Notes: generated by a model not told the origin, from the sequence alone. Counted from the stretch's first letter, positions 53,334-63,155 are shown. The stretch: DNA of 64,000 nt from Pseudomonas sp. Tri1 (GCF_017968885.1 NZ_CP072913.1:6550501-6614500); one strand, 5' to 3'. A program made the numbers and translations.

Positions 53334-54365
53334 ATGCTGACGATCTACTCAGACGATCACCACCTGCACCACGGACGTTGCGAGTTGATGGACGGGCAAT
53401 TGATGCCCTGCTTCGAAATGCCCTCCCGGGCCGATCATGTGCTGGAGCGGGTCAAGACCCAGGCGCTGGGCCCGGTCGAAGCGCCCCATGATTTCGGCCT
53501 GGGGCCGATCCAGCGCATTCACAGCCCGGAGTACCTGGAATTTTTCAAAGGTGCCTGGGATCGCTGGGCTGAGTTCGAGCGCGACGGCGATTTGCTGCCT
53601 TTCACCTGGCCGGCGCGGACCTTGCGCACGGTCATTCCGACAAGCCTGCACGGCCAGCTCGGCTATTACAGCTTCGACGGCGGCGCGCCGATTACCGCGG
53701 GCACTTGGCAGGCAGCCTACAGCGCCGCCCAGGTCGCCCTCACCGCCCAGGCCGAGATCCAGCGCGGCGCTCGCAGTGCCTTCGCCCTGTGCCGCCCGCC
53801 GGGACACCACGCAGCCAGTGATTTGATGGGCGGCTATTGCTACCTCAACAACGCCGCCATCGCCGCCCAGGCCTTTCTCGACCAAGGGCATAAGAAGGTC
53901 GCGATCCTCGATGTCGATTACCACCACGGTAACGGCACCCAGTCGATTTTCTACGAACGCAACGACGTGCTGTTCGCTTCGATCCACGGCCACCCGGAAG
54001 CCGAGTTTCCGTTCTTCCTCGGCTACGCCGACGAGTACGGGGAAGGTGCCGGTGAGGGCTTCAACTTCAACTATCCTCTGCCGGCCGGCTCAGGCTGGGA
54101 CACCTGGAGCGCCGCGCTGGAGCAGGCTTGCGGCGAAATCCAAGGCTACGACGCCGATGTCATCGTCGTGTCCCTGGGTGTGGACACCTTCAAGGACGAC
54201 CCGATCTCGCAGTTCAAGCTCGACAGCCCGGATTACCTGGCGATGGGCAAGCGCATCGCCGCGCTCGGCAAACCGACCCTGTTCGTGATGGAAGGCGGCT
54301 ATGCGGTAGCAGAAATCGGCATCAATGCCGTGAACGTTCTCGAAGGTTTTCAAAGCGCCCAATGA
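53334..54365 (+). CDS. aphB: Acetylpolyamine amidohydrolase (histone deacetylase family)
   Basis: A 343-residue zinc amidohydrolase that removes acetyl groups from acetylated polyamines such as acetylputrescine or acetylcadaverine. HDAC motifs are intact: ALCRPPGHHAASDLMGGYCY near 150 (His pair), VAILDVDYHHGNGTQSIFYE near 190-210 (Zn ligands D and H) and LFVMEGGYAVAEIGINAVNV near 310-330 (catalytic Tyr in GGY). The ATG at 53334 is used. It is followed after 12 bases by a polyamine-binding protein gene, which supports the substrate assignment. Confidence 0.93.
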   Translation: MLTIYSDDHHLHHGRCELMDGQLMPCFEMPSRADHVLERVKTQALGPVEAPHDFGLGPIQRIHSPEYLEFFKGAWDRWAEFERDGDLLPFTWPARTLRTVIPTSLHGQLGYYSFDGGAPITAGTWQAAYSAAQVALTAQAEIQRGARSAFALCRPPGHHAASDLMGGYCYLNNAAIAAQAFLDQGHKKVAILDVDYHHGNGTQSIFYERNDVLFASIHGHPEAEFPFFLGYADEYGEGAGEGFNFNYPLPAGSGWDTWSAALEQACGEIQGYDADVIVVSLGVDTFKDDPISQFKLDSPDYLAMGKRIAALGKPTLFVMEGGYAVAEIGINAVNVLEGFQSAQ

Positions 54366-54377
54366 GGAAATAACAGT

Positions 54378-55478
54378 ATGAACAGACTCAAGCGTTTGAT
54401 GGTTCCCAGCCTGTGCGCCGCGCTGCTGTGCGGCGCTGCCCAGGCCGAAGAGCGCACCCTGCGTGTCTACAACTGGTTCGACTACATCACGCCCAAGGCC
54501 CTGGACGATTTCAAGGCGCAGAACAGCCAGGTCAAACTGGTCTACGACATCTTCGACACCAACGAGGCCCTGGAGGCCAAGTTGCTGACCGGTAATTCCG
54601 GCTACGATGTGGTGGTGCCATCCAACGTGTTCCTGGCCAAGCAGATCGAGGCCGGTGTGTTCCAGCCCCTGGACCGCAGCAAACTGCCGAATTGGAACCA
54701 CCTCGATCCCAAGCTGATGAAGCTGATCGAAGCCAACGACCCGGGCAACAAATTCGCCGTGCCCTACATGTACGGCACCATCCTGATCGGCTTCAACCCG
54801 GACAAGGTCAAGGCCGCCCTGGGTGACAACGCACCGGTGGACAGCTGGGACCTGATTTTCAAGGAAGAGAACATCAGCAAACTCAAGCAATGCGGTGTGG
54901 CACTGCTCGACTCACCGTCGGAAATCCTGCCCCTGGCCTTGCAGCACCTGGGCCTGGACCCTAACAGCAAGAAGCCGGCGGACTACGCCAAGGCCGAAGC
55001 ATTGTTGATGAAGATCCGCCCACACATCACTTACTTCCACTCATCCAAGTACATGGCCGACATCGCCAACGGCGACATCTGCGTGGCCGTCGGTTACTCC
55101 GGCAGCTTCTCCCAGGCGGCCAACCGTGCCAAGGAAGCCAAGAACGGCGTGACCGTGGACATGCGCCTGCCCAAGGAAGGCGCGCCGATCTGGTTCGACA
55201 TGCTCGCCATCCCCAAAGGCGCGAAGAACCCGGACGACGCCTACACCTTCATCAACTACTTGTTGCAACCGAAGGTGATCGCACCGGTCAGCGATTTTGT
55301 CGGCTATCCAAACCCGAACAAGGACGCCACGGACATGGTCGACCCGGCGATTCGCAACAATCCCAACCTGTACCCGACCGAGGCGGCGATGGCCACGCTG
55401 TATACCCTGCAGCCCTTGCCCCGGGATGCCGAGCGAGCGCGGACACGGGCCTGGACCCGGATCAAATCCGGGCAGTAG
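54378..55478 (+). CDS. Periplasmic polyamine-binding protein (PotF/SpuD-like)
   Basis: A 366-residue extracellular solute-binding protein family 1 member, with signal peptide (MVPSLCAALLCGAAQAEE). The N-terminal EERTLRVYNWFDYITPKALD, YDVVVPSNVFLAKQIEAGVF near 75 and FAVPYMYGTILIGFNP near 125 resemble PotF/SpuD, which bind putrescine or spermidine. No permease or ATPase follows, so it may work with a PotGHI-type system elsewhere. Coupled to aphB. Confidence 0.93.
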   Translation: MNRLKRLMVPSLCAALLCGAAQAEERTLRVYNWFDYITPKALDDFKAQNSQVKLVYDIFDTNEALEAKLLTGNSGYDVVVPSNVFLAKQIEAGVFQPLDRSKLPNWNHLDPKLMKLIEANDPGNKFAVPYMYGTILIGFNPDKVKAALGDNAPVDSWDLIFKEENISKLKQCGVALLDSPSEILPLALQHLGLDPNSKKPADYAKAEALLMKIRPHITYFHSSKYMADIANGDICVAVGYSGSFSQAANRAKEAKNGVTVDMRLPKEGAPIWFDMLAIPKGAKNPDDAYTFINYLLQPKVIAPVSDFVGYPNPNKDATDMVDPAIRNNPNLYPTEAAMATLYTLQPLPRDAERARTRAWTRIKSGQ

Positions 55479-55516
55479 CCTGTAGCGAGGAGAACGTTAT
55501 CAGGGCTGCTTCGCAG

Positions 55517-55562
55517 CCCCAGCGGGGCGGTGCGACGTTTCGTTAAATCCCCTCGCCACAAG
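55517..55562. repeat. REP-class repeat (inverted copy of the 17532 type)
   Basis: GCTTCGCAGCCCCAGCGGGG and, after a spacer, AAATCCCCTCGCCACAAGG match the element at 17532-17576 in reverse orientation. Confidence 0.6.
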
Positions 55563-55676
55563 GTTTACTTGGCATATACATAGTTACCACCTTCCCTGTC
55601 TTGTACCTCCCTAGCATGGAATCCCCGAAGCATTCAGCGGCGGGGATTCCACCTATCGCAAGACAGGGAGCGTCAG

Positions 55677-58600
55677 ATGAAAAAAACCTCTACGACCACG
55701 AACACTACACCAGAAGCCAGCCTCAAGAATGCTGTGCTCAACCAGCTACTCGCAGGCCCCACCTCCCCGGAAGTTGCCGCCGTGCTCCTGCGCAGGGCCC
55801 TCAAGAAAATGTATCCGACACTGGACCTCGATCCGCTCAACACAGTCGTTGGCGAGCCTCGCTGGGACATTGTCGACAGCGAAATCCTGGAACTGCCCAC
55901 CCGTTACGAAACCCTCAGCGATATGGTGGCCGAACGAGTAGGCGCGAGCGATTCGACCATGCTGATCGAAGGCGTGCACTTTCTGACCCAGCTGCCGATC
56001 AGCACCCCTGAGGTGCATCTGCCGGTGCGTATCGAGCAGATCGGAGCCCTGATCAACGAACTGGAGCCCGTCATGTTGTCCGCTTGCCAGGAACAACAAC
56101 TGGCGTACTGGAACGCTCCAGTGGGCACATCCGGCCCACGCTGGCATGAACTCTCCAGAACCCTGCGCAAGATCTGGGACGTGCAAGAGGTCAATGGCTG
56201 GACCGCGACTGAATGCGACATGGCCAGGCAATTGTTCCTTTACCCCAACCTGGAGGACCGCAAGCAACATGATCGCTATGACACTCACGCGTACCTGATC
56301 GACATCGATGAAGTTGACGGGACCAACGTCAGTCGCCTGAACGAAAACTCGCTGGTGGTACTGATCGGAACCATCGCCAGCAAAGAGGTCATCCTTACGT
56401 ACTCGCTGCGCGACAGCTATAAAAAATTCGATTCACAGCAAGCGCTGGGGCAATTTCTCCCGACGCAACTGGACACCACGTACCGCAAGAAAATCCAGTG
56501 GCGGCTGTATGAGCCCACCGGCAATATCTTCGATCACAAGGCCTGCGGGCTGATCGCCATGCAGGTCAAGATCCTCGGTTCCCCCAGCTTCCTGAAAAAA
56601 GTTTCATCCATCGAGGACGACCAGCCCGTGACCAGCGGGCTGGACGCAGAAAAAGGTATTGGCGCGACCTGGTTCGATAAAAAGATACCCGACTGGCTGC
56701 TGGCAGCGTCGATATCCGATCAGATTCTGTTCGCCCAGCACATGAAAAACCTTTCGGCGCTGAGCAGTTCCCATGCCGGCAAGACCTACCTGGACGCTAT
56801 TGCTCCTATCAAAGAGTTTGCGTTGAACGCCCTCAAGAAACAGATGCAAGCGGACCATGCCGACGCTGCGACACTCGATCCGGAAAAAATCGAGATCCAG
56901 ATTCGCAGCCTCGTGGCCTGGGGTTCTTTTATCGTTCCGGGCAAATTCGAGACCACCCGGTTCAATCTCGTTGAGCTGGCCTTGCAAAACCTGATTGCAC
57001 TGCCCCTGGGCAACAAGACCGTCAGGTCCCTCAACGGCAAGGTGTTGCCCACCTGGATGACGACTGACTACATCGAAAGCCTCATCACCAAAATCGACAT
57101 CGGTCGCGTCTATCCCGATCTGGTGAAGAGCAAACTGCTCGACGATCCAACCGAATCGGCCCGCCGCGAAGAGTTGTACACCTCCCAGTTGCGCATTCAA
57201 CTACCCATGCTTGCGCTGGAGGGGAAGATCCGAGGGCGTGGGAACATCGACGAACGGGGCTACCGTTATGTCGCCGCACTGATGGAGCCTGAGGAAGCCG
57301 ATCGCAAGGTCGACGGACAACCCATCGTTCTGCGCAGGCTGGCCTTCATATCCGAACAGAAACTGATCCCCTCGGAGGACATCGTGACCAATATGTTCGT
57401 GATCGGTCCGAAGAATCCAGGCGCCGGTCCCTGCCTGCTTTATCGGCCGCTGCTCGAGCCGCAGTTGTGCCAGTACCCCTCCTCCAGCAACCTGTTGTAT
57501 GCGATCAGGCAAATCCCTGAATTGCGCCAATCGGTCCTGGCCTGGCTGCCCGATGAGGTGCGCAGCAATTACAGCCGATACATTTTCTCGGGCCCCCTGC
57601 CCTCACCCTGGGTCATCGTTGAGTTTGCGACGGACCCTTTTACCTCATGGCTCGATAGCGCCCCCGTCGGTTTGAGCGAAAAAAACCTGGGCCCCGATTT
57701 CCTGCCACTGTTGTTCAAGACCAATGCCAATGCCCTGGTCGAGCTTGCAGATCGGCAATCGGTCTCCAACAGCGAAACCCGCTGGAGTACGTTCAAGCAG
57801 GCCGGCTGGCTGATTTTCAACCTGGCCCTGCCTTACCTGGGCGCTGCCGTGGGCACCGCCGTCTGGCTCTGGCAAATTCTGGATGACATTGAAACGCTGA
57901 TGCAGGACAGCGAACACGCCAACGACCAGGCCACATGGGAGGCATTCGTCGACCTGCTGCTGAACCTGGCCATGGCGATCACCACGCACGCTATCGATCA
58001 TGCCAGAGAAGGCACACGCAGTCGCAGGGCAGCGGCACCGGAGGTGATAGAGGAGCCGGTCAAGCTGGTCAAACCCAAGCTCATCATCGAAAAACTCGCG
58101 CCTTCCACCGCTAAGGAACCGCACCCCGAGCACTATGAGTCCATCCATTCCAGCGGTGCCTTGACAGACAAATCGGGAGAGAGCGCCAAGCTCCTCGATA
58201 CGTTCAGCGTCAAAGCACCCGAAACACCCGGGCAGGCCCATACCGATGGCACGTCCAAAGGGCTCTATCAACGACAAGGACAGTGGTACGCCAAGGTGGG
58301 AGAAAAATGGTTCAACGTGATGATGCTGGGCGATAAGGTCTGCGTCGTCGACGAAAAAAATCCCTCGCGCCTGGGCCCTCCCTTGAGGCTGGATATACAC
58401 GGCAATTGGCATATCGACATTCGCCTGCGCCTGCGCGGCAGGGGATCAAAGGGTGCCATGGAAAAAGTCATCGCCGACACTCACCGTCGCAGCGTTCAAC
58501 TACTGGCCGAACTGAACCGCTTCGAAGAAAAAAAACCGGAGCATCAGGCGCTGCTGACAATGAACGCGCAAGAGCTGAACAACGCCTCGGGCTCCACCAA

Positions 58601-60278
58601 GGAGACCAAGCGCAACGTTTACTTGAGTACCTTGAAAACCCAGCGCGAAAGCTATGAAGAAGCGTTGAACATCCTGACGCAATGGCCCGTCTTCCAATCA
58701 AGGCCCGACGCGCCCAAAGCCAGGCTGGGCTACCTGAACGCACAAATCAACTTCACGTTCGAAGAGATAGACGCGCTGAAAGAGCGGTTTACCCCGGCCC
58801 TGAGAACAGCCATGGACATGGCCACCACCGGCGTCGCGGTCGTGGAGCAGCAGCACGTCGATGCAGCCGAGAGCATGATCCGGGTCGGCGAGGACATGAA
58901 CGAGCGCCTGGATTACATGGAGACACGCTTTTCCAGGCTCAAGGTACTGGGGCGTGAAGGTTTTGAATTTATCCGGCAGCACCGTGGAAGAATGCCGACC
59001 TACAAGAGCGACGGTATTCGTCTTATCCAGTTGGACATGTATCGGCACCTCTGCCTGACGCTCGATAGCGTCAATACCATGCCCGAAGGTTGGGCAGTCA
59101 TTAACCAACTGGTTGATAGCGCCACGATTGCCTTTCAAAGCCTGCACGATGCCATCGAGGAACGCAGCGTGATCCGACTGGACGAGCAAATCGATGCATT
59201 CGGCAGCCTTACGGAGCAGTTCACCGCCCTTGAAGAACAACTCGAATACGTGGGCACCGAGTACAAGGAGAGCGCCCGCCCGGCCGAACTCAATCGGCTG
59301 AGCAAGCAGATCAGCAGCCTGAAAAAACGGGCATTGCAACATTTGGCCCAGGCCCTCGATGAGAGGAGCAACCGGCGCAGCATGGGCAACCCTTATGAGC
59401 CACGCCCCAGGTTCAGGAAGAAGTTCATCAGGGCACGTTTCTGGGGCCTGGTCAGCGGCGAACCTCGGTTGACGAAAATGCACGAAGAAACCGATTGGGT
59501 CGATGTGAAGAACCCGGTCACAGACAAGATCATCGCCACCTTCCACCGCAAGGGAACGGGTGAGTGGGTGCCCCATGCGCTCACCGATACGCCGCAGATC
59601 GTTCCGCCACTGGCAACCAGCCTCGCAAAGGGCCAGGCCCTGATCGATGGACTGGAGGCGTTCCGAGCGCAGGTCGAGGAGCACATGAATGCGCCAGGCC
59701 GATCACCCACCGGTATCGGGATGATTCTGAACGCTCATGCAAACAGGATGGAAAAAGTCGGCATTGCAATCAAAAAGGCCGTGGACAGTGCCTCGAACGA
59801 AACCGTTGAAGTGTCAGTAAAACAAAAGCGTACGGCCGAAGCCCTGCGCATGGAACTCAAGACACAAGCGAAGGCCCTTTATGAGGAAGCCTTCGATGCC
59901 GTACTGAATGTCATCAAACATCGTCCCCCGACCATGGATGGCGTCATATGGCTTAAAAGCCGCAATCGCATTTCCATCACCAAACTAAAGAACCGACAAA
60001 AAAACAAAGGCCCACTTCACGGCTATCTCGACCGGTACGAGATCAGGGACGTGAAGGAAAACAAAACGCTTTGGTTTGCGGATTTCCGTTACTCCACCGA
60101 CTGGGTCCCCGCCCACGCCTACCTTTCCGGTCGCTTGAAAACACCGGAACAAGTCAACAAGGGAGCACGCGCCGACGCCACCCAGGACCTCACCCAGCGT
60201 CAACTGATCGATCTTTACCGCAGCGAAATCGCGGTGGATCAGGCCAAGGAAGTGTTCTTTCCAAAGCAGCCCTCATAA
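55677..60278 (+). CDS. Large DUF6543 (dermonecrotic-toxin-like) protein
   Basis: A 1533-residue protein of a family common in plant-associated pseudomonads, annotated with a dermonecrotic toxin domain (DUF6543). The N-terminal 680 residues contain the family core (RRALKKMYPTLDLDPLNTVV, HAYLIDIDEVDGTNVSRLNE, then NSLVVLIGTIASKEVILTYS). Two hydrophobic segments lie near 710-740 and 758-775, followed by a Pro/Lys-rich linker and a long alpha-helical region (about 925-1250) and a C-terminal domain (about 1300-1533). No signal peptide or Rhs/RTX repeats. Secretion route and target are unknown; no immunity gene follows. Flanked by repeats on both sides. The ATG at 55677 is used. Confidence 0.82.
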   Translation: MKKTSTTTNTTPEASLKNAVLNQLLAGPTSPEVAAVLLRRALKKMYPTLDLDPLNTVVGEPRWDIVDSEILELPTRYETLSDMVAERVGASDSTMLIEGVHFLTQLPISTPEVHLPVRIEQIGALINELEPVMLSACQEQQLAYWNAPVGTSGPRWHELSRTLRKIWDVQEVNGWTATECDMARQLFLYPNLEDRKQHDRYDTHAYLIDIDEVDGTNVSRLNENSLVVLIGTIASKEVILTYSLRDSYKKFDSQQALGQFLPTQLDTTYRKKIQWRLYEPTGNIFDHKACGLIAMQVKILGSPSFLKKVSSIEDDQPVTSGLDAEKGIGATWFDKKIPDWLLAASISDQILFAQHMKNLSALSSSHAGKTYLDAIAPIKEFALNALKKQMQADHADAATLDPEKIEIQIRSLVAWGSFIVPGKFETTRFNLVELALQNLIALPLGNKTVRSLNGKVLPTWMTTDYIESLITKIDIGRVYPDLVKSKLLDDPTESARREELYTSQLRIQLPMLALEGKIRGRGNIDERGYRYVAALMEPEEADRKVDGQPIVLRRLAFISEQKLIPSEDIVTNMFVIGPKNPGAGPCLLYRPLLEPQLCQYPSSSNLLYAIRQIPELRQSVLAWLPDEVRSNYSRYIFSGPLPSPWVIVEFATDPFTSWLDSAPVGLSEKNLGPDFLPLLFKTNANALVELADRQSVSNSETRWSTFKQAGWLIFNLALPYLGAAVGTAVWLWQILDDIETLMQDSEHANDQATWEAFVDLLLNLAMAITTHAIDHAREGTRSRRAAAPEVIEEPVKLVKPKLIIEKLAPSTAKEPHPEHYESIHSSGALTDKSGESAKLLDTFSVKAPETPGQAHTDGTSKGLYQRQGQWYAKVGEKWFNVMMLGDKVCVVDEKNPSRLGPPLRLDIHGNWHIDIRLRLRGRGSKGAMEKVIADTHRRSVQLLAELNRFEEKKPEHQALLTMNAQELNNASGSTKETKRNVYLSTLKTQRESYEEALNILTQWPVFQSRPDAPKARLGYLNAQINFTFEEIDALKERFTPALRTAMDMATTGVAVVEQQHVDAAESMIRVGEDMNERLDYMETRFSRLKVLGREGFEFIRQHRGRMPTYKSDGIRLIQLDMYRHLCLTLDSVNTMPEGWAVINQLVDSATIAFQSLHDAIEERSVIRLDEQIDAFGSLTEQFTALEEQLEYVGTEYKESARPAELNRLSKQISSLKKRALQHLAQALDERSNRRSMGNPYEPRPRFRKKFIRARFWGLVSGEPRLTKMHEETDWVDVKNPVTDKIIATFHRKGTGEWVPHALTDTPQIVPPLATSLAKGQALIDGLEAFRAQVEEHMNAPGRSPTGIGMILNAHANRMEKVGIAIKKAVDSASNETVEVSVKQKRTAEALRMELKTQAKALYEEAFDAVLNVIKHRPPTMDGVIWLKSRNRISITKLKNRQKNKGPLHGYLDRYEIRDVKENKTLWFADFRYSTDWVPAHAYLSGRLKTPEQVNKGARADATQDLTQRQLIDLYRSEIAVDQAKEVFFPKQPS

Positions 60279-60293
60279 CGGTCAGGAGCTGAA

Positions 60294-60386
60294 CCTGTGG
60301 GAGCGGGCGTGCTCGCGAAAGCGGTGAATCAGCCAGCCGCCATGTTGGATGCGCCCACGTCTTCGCGAGCAGGCTCGCTCCCACAG
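60294..60386. repeat. REPIN between DUF6543 and MocR genes
   Basis: CCTGTGGGAGCGGGCGTGCT and inverted TCGCGAGCAGGCTCGCTCCC, between two convergent genes. Confidence 0.9.
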
Positions 60387-60402
60387 GGCTTGTGCCAGGC
60401 GC

Positions 60403-61953
60403 TCAGCCTCCTGTTCTCCAGGCCTTTGCCAGGCTCGCCAGCGCGGTGCCAATCGCCGCTGGCGGCACGGCTGCAAACCCCAGTACCAGCCCGGCTCGCA
60501 CTGGCGTCGTCGTGGTGGGCAACCAATAGCCACTCAAGCCATTGATTTCGATCCCGGCCTGAGTTGCTTGCGCGATCAACTGCTGCTCACGCTCGACGCT
60601 GTCCACCGGCACGGTGACATGCAGCCCGGCCACCACCGTGGGCATGGTGCCGACACCGGCAACCGCCTCCGGCCAGCCGGCCAGCAGCGCGTCACGCCGG
60701 GCCAGGGCGGCCCGGCGCATGCGCCTGATGTGCCGCTGAAAATGCCCCGCGGCCATGAATTCGGCCATCACCGCTTGAGTACTGACTTCAGAGTGGCGCA
60801 CATCCACGGCGCGGCGGCGGGCGAAGGCGCTCACCAGGCCAGGCGGCAAAACCAGATAACCCAGGCGCAGGGCCGGGAAAGCCACTTTGCCAAAGGTGCC
60901 AACGTAAAGCACACGGCCCTGGCGATCCAGCGCGGCCAAGGGCGCCAACGGCGCGCCGCTGTAGCGGTATTCGCCGTCGTAGTCGTCCTCGACGATCCAG
61001 CCGTCGTTGCGCTCGGCCCAGGCGAGCAGTTCCAAGCGCCGTGCCAGGCTCATGACCACCCCGGTCGGATACTGATGGGACGGCGTGACATAGGCCAGCC
61101 GACAGTGGCTCAACGTACCCAATGCCGTGCAATCGAGGCCATCGCTATCAACCGATACGCCTCTCACCTCGGCACCGGCCACGGCAAACGCATGCCCGGC
61201 GGCGCGATAGCCGGGGTTTTCCACAGCGACGACGTCGCCCGGGTCCACCAACAGCTGTGCACAAAGGCTGATGCCCTGCTGGGCGCCGCTGGTGATCACA
61301 ATTTGTTCAGCGGTGCAGTGCAGGCCTCGGGAGCTGCGCAGGTACGCCGCGATCAGGCCGCGCAAGCGTGCATCACCTTGGGAATCGCCATAACACAGCT
61401 GTTGCAGATCCGGCTTGCGCCAGAAAGCCGCATTCAGCTTGGCCCACACGTCAAAAGGAAACAGATCGAAGGCAGGAATACCGACTCGAAACGCCCTCGG
61501 CGGGCCGCTGGGCGGCTGGACCAAATGATGCTTTTCAACCCGCTCCAAGGCGTCGCTGTGGATAACTTGGCTGGATGAAACCACAGGTAAATCCAGCCAA
61601 TCTGTGGATAAGGCTGTGGGTAAGCCTGTTGAAAACCCTGTGGACACTTTTGTGGATATGTTTTTGAGCGGTAACGCCGTCGCAGACAGCTTTGCCACAT
61701 AAGTACCGTCACCGACCCGCCCCTCAATGAAGCCTTCGGCGTAGAGCTGATCGTAGGCCCGTACCACGCTGTTGCGGGAAATCGACAAGGCCGCCGCCAG
61801 ATCGCGACTGGCCGGCAGGCGCGTGCCGCTGGCCAACCGCCCGTCCAGCACCCGGGCACGCAACGCTTGGTACAGCTGACGACTGAGCCCCTGGCGCCGG
61901 TCCAGTTCGATGCCGGCGGGGTTGAATGACAGTGGCGGTACAGTGTTGATCAT
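60403..61953 (-). CDS. MocR-family regulator (GntR HTH plus aminotransferase domain), PdxR-like
   Basis: A 516-residue GntR-aminotransferase fusion. The winged helix is LARALRARVLDGRL-like (QALRARVLDGRLASGTRLPA, then SRDLAAALSISRNSVVRAYD, about 25-80), a linker of about 60 residues follows, and the fold-type-I aminotransferase domain (about 140-510) retains the PLP-lysine site YVGTFGKVAFPALRLGYLVL and DDYDGEYRYSG. Such regulators sense PLP or an amino acid. It is divergent from the PaiB-like gene with inverted half-sites between them, so it probably controls that gene and itself. Confidence 0.93.
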   Translation of the reverse strand: MINTVPPLSFNPAGIELDRRQGLSRQLYQALRARVLDGRLASGTRLPASRDLAAALSISRNSVVRAYDQLYAEGFIEGRVGDGTYVAKLSATALPLKNISTKVSTGFSTGLPTALSTDWLDLPVVSSSQVIHSDALERVEKHHLVQPPSGPPRAFRVGIPAFDLFPFDVWAKLNAAFWRKPDLQQLCYGDSQGDARLRGLIAAYLRSSRGLHCTAEQIVITSGAQQGISLCAQLLVDPGDVVAVENPGYRAAGHAFAVAGAEVRGVSVDSDGLDCTALGTLSHCRLAYVTPSHQYPTGVVMSLARRLELLAWAERNDGWIVEDDYDGEYRYSGAPLAPLAALDRQGRVLYVGTFGKVAFPALRLGYLVLPPGLVSAFARRRAVDVRHSEVSTQAVMAEFMAAGHFQRHIRRMRRAALARRDALLAGWPEAVAGVGTMPTVVAGLHVTVPVDSVEREQQLIAQATQAGIEINGLSGYWLPTTTTPVRAGLVLGFAAVPPAAIGTALASLAKAWRTGG

Positions 61954-61971
61954 GACGGCACCTTGAAAATG

Positions 61972-62014
61972 GACCTATCAAATTGGTCATAAGTGGCTCT
62001 TACAACAGACCAAT
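61972..62014. promoter_or_regulatory. Proposed MocR operator in the divergent gap
   Basis: Three half-sites are present: GACCTAT (61972-61978), ATTGGTC (61982-61988) and GACCAAT (62008-62014). The first two form an inverted pair with a three-base gap and the last two an inverted pair about 19 bases apart. This half-site clustering fits the mixed direct and inverted arrangement of MocR binding sites. Confidence 0.6.
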
Positions 62015-62054
62015 AGCCTGCCTAGGATGCTCGCATTCGCCAAGGAAAATCGTC

Positions 62055-62696
62055 ATGTACAACCCTAAAGCCTTTGCCGTCGAAGACCTGCCCCAACTGC
62101 AACAGATGATGGGTGACTGCCGCCTGGCCGTATTGATCACTCATGGTGAACACGGCTTGCAAGCCAGTCACTTGCCGCTGTTGCTGGACACGCAACAGGG
62201 CCCCAACGGCAGCCTTTACGGGCACATGGCTCGGGCCAATCCCCAGTGGCGCGACCTGGAAGCCGGCGCCGAAGCCTTGGTGATCTTCGCCGGGGCCGAC
62301 GCCTACGTCAGCCCAAGTTTCTACCCTAGCAAGGCCGAACACGGCAAAGTCGTACCGACCTGGAACTACCAGGCCGTACACGCCTACGGCACCGCCGAGG
62401 TGTTCAGCGATCCTGAGCGCCTGCGCAACCTGGTCGGCGCCCTCACCGACCGCCACGAAAGCGGCCGCGCCTTGCCCTGGAGCATCGACGATGCTCCGGC
62501 CGAGTACATCGACAGCATGCTCAGGGCCATCGTTGGCTTCGCCCTGCCCATCCAGCGCTTGGAAGGCAAACGCAAGCTCAGCCAGAACCGCAGCCTGGTG
62601 GATGCCGCCGGGGTACGCAACGGGCTCGCCGCCAGCCCTGATCCGCAAGACCAGGCGCTTGCGTGCCTGATGCCTGAACAATCGTCGAAGGAGTGA
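62055..62696 (+). CDS. FMN-binding (PaiB-like) protein
   Basis: A 213-residue split-barrel FMN-binding protein of the PaiB family. The N-terminus MYNPKAFAVEDLPQLQQMMG and the segments QASHLPLLLDTQQGPNGSLY and GHMARANPQWRDL, and VVPTWNYQAVHAYGTAEVFS are family features. Originally described as negative regulators in Bacillus; in pseudomonads the role is unclear and may be FMN- or PLP-related. First gene of a three-gene unit with two GNAT enzymes and divergent from a MocR regulator that likely controls it. Confidence 0.9.
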   Translation: MYNPKAFAVEDLPQLQQMMGDCRLAVLITHGEHGLQASHLPLLLDTQQGPNGSLYGHMARANPQWRDLEAGAEALVIFAGADAYVSPSFYPSKAEHGKVVPTWNYQAVHAYGTAEVFSDPERLRNLVGALTDRHESGRALPWSIDDAPAEYIDSMLRAIVGFALPIQRLEGKRKLSQNRSLVDAAGVRNGLAASPDPQDQALACLMPEQSSKE

Positions 62697-62698
62697 AC

Positions 62699-63145
62699 AT
62701 GAGCCAACCTGAGATCCGCCTCGTCAGCGCAGACGATCACGCCGCCTGGCTGCCGTTGTGGCAAGCCTACCTGCGCTTCTACAACACCGAACTGCCGGAC
62801 GCGGTCAGCCAAAGCACCTGGCAACGCTTGCTCGACGACCGCGAGCCGACCCATGCTGCCCTCGCCTGGCACGGCGACACGGCGGTGGGCCTGGTGCATT
62901 TCATTTATCACCGATCGAACTGGAGCATTGAAAACTCCTGCTACCTGCAAGACCTGCTGGTAACGGAGCAATGCCGCGGCACTGGCGTCGGTCGCCAACT
63001 TATCGAATTCGTCTACCGCACTGCCAAAGCCGACGGTTGCTGCAAAGTGCACTGGTTGACCCACGAAACCAACGCGACCGCGATCCAGCTCTACGAGCGC
63101 ATCGCCGAACGCCCGGGTTACATTCAATTTCGCAAAGCCCTGTAA
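62699..63145 (+). CDS. GNAT-family N-acetyltransferase
   Basis: A 148-residue GNAT enzyme. The acetyl-CoA loop LQDLLVTEQCRGTGVGRQLI (R/Q-x-x-G-x-G) lies near 85-105 and NATAIQLYERIAERPGYIQF near 125-145. The ATG at 62699 follows AAGGAG, just two bases after the PaiB-like stop codon, so it is coupled to that gene. The acetylated substrate is not known. Confidence 0.9.
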   Translation: MSQPEIRLVSADDHAAWLPLWQAYLRFYNTELPDAVSQSTWQRLLDDREPTHAALAWHGDTAVGLVHFIYHRSNWSIENSCYLQDLLVTEQCRGTGVGRQLIEFVYRTAKADGCCKVHWLTHETNATAIQLYERIAERPGYIQFRKAL

Positions 63146-63155
63146 GGAGCGCAGC

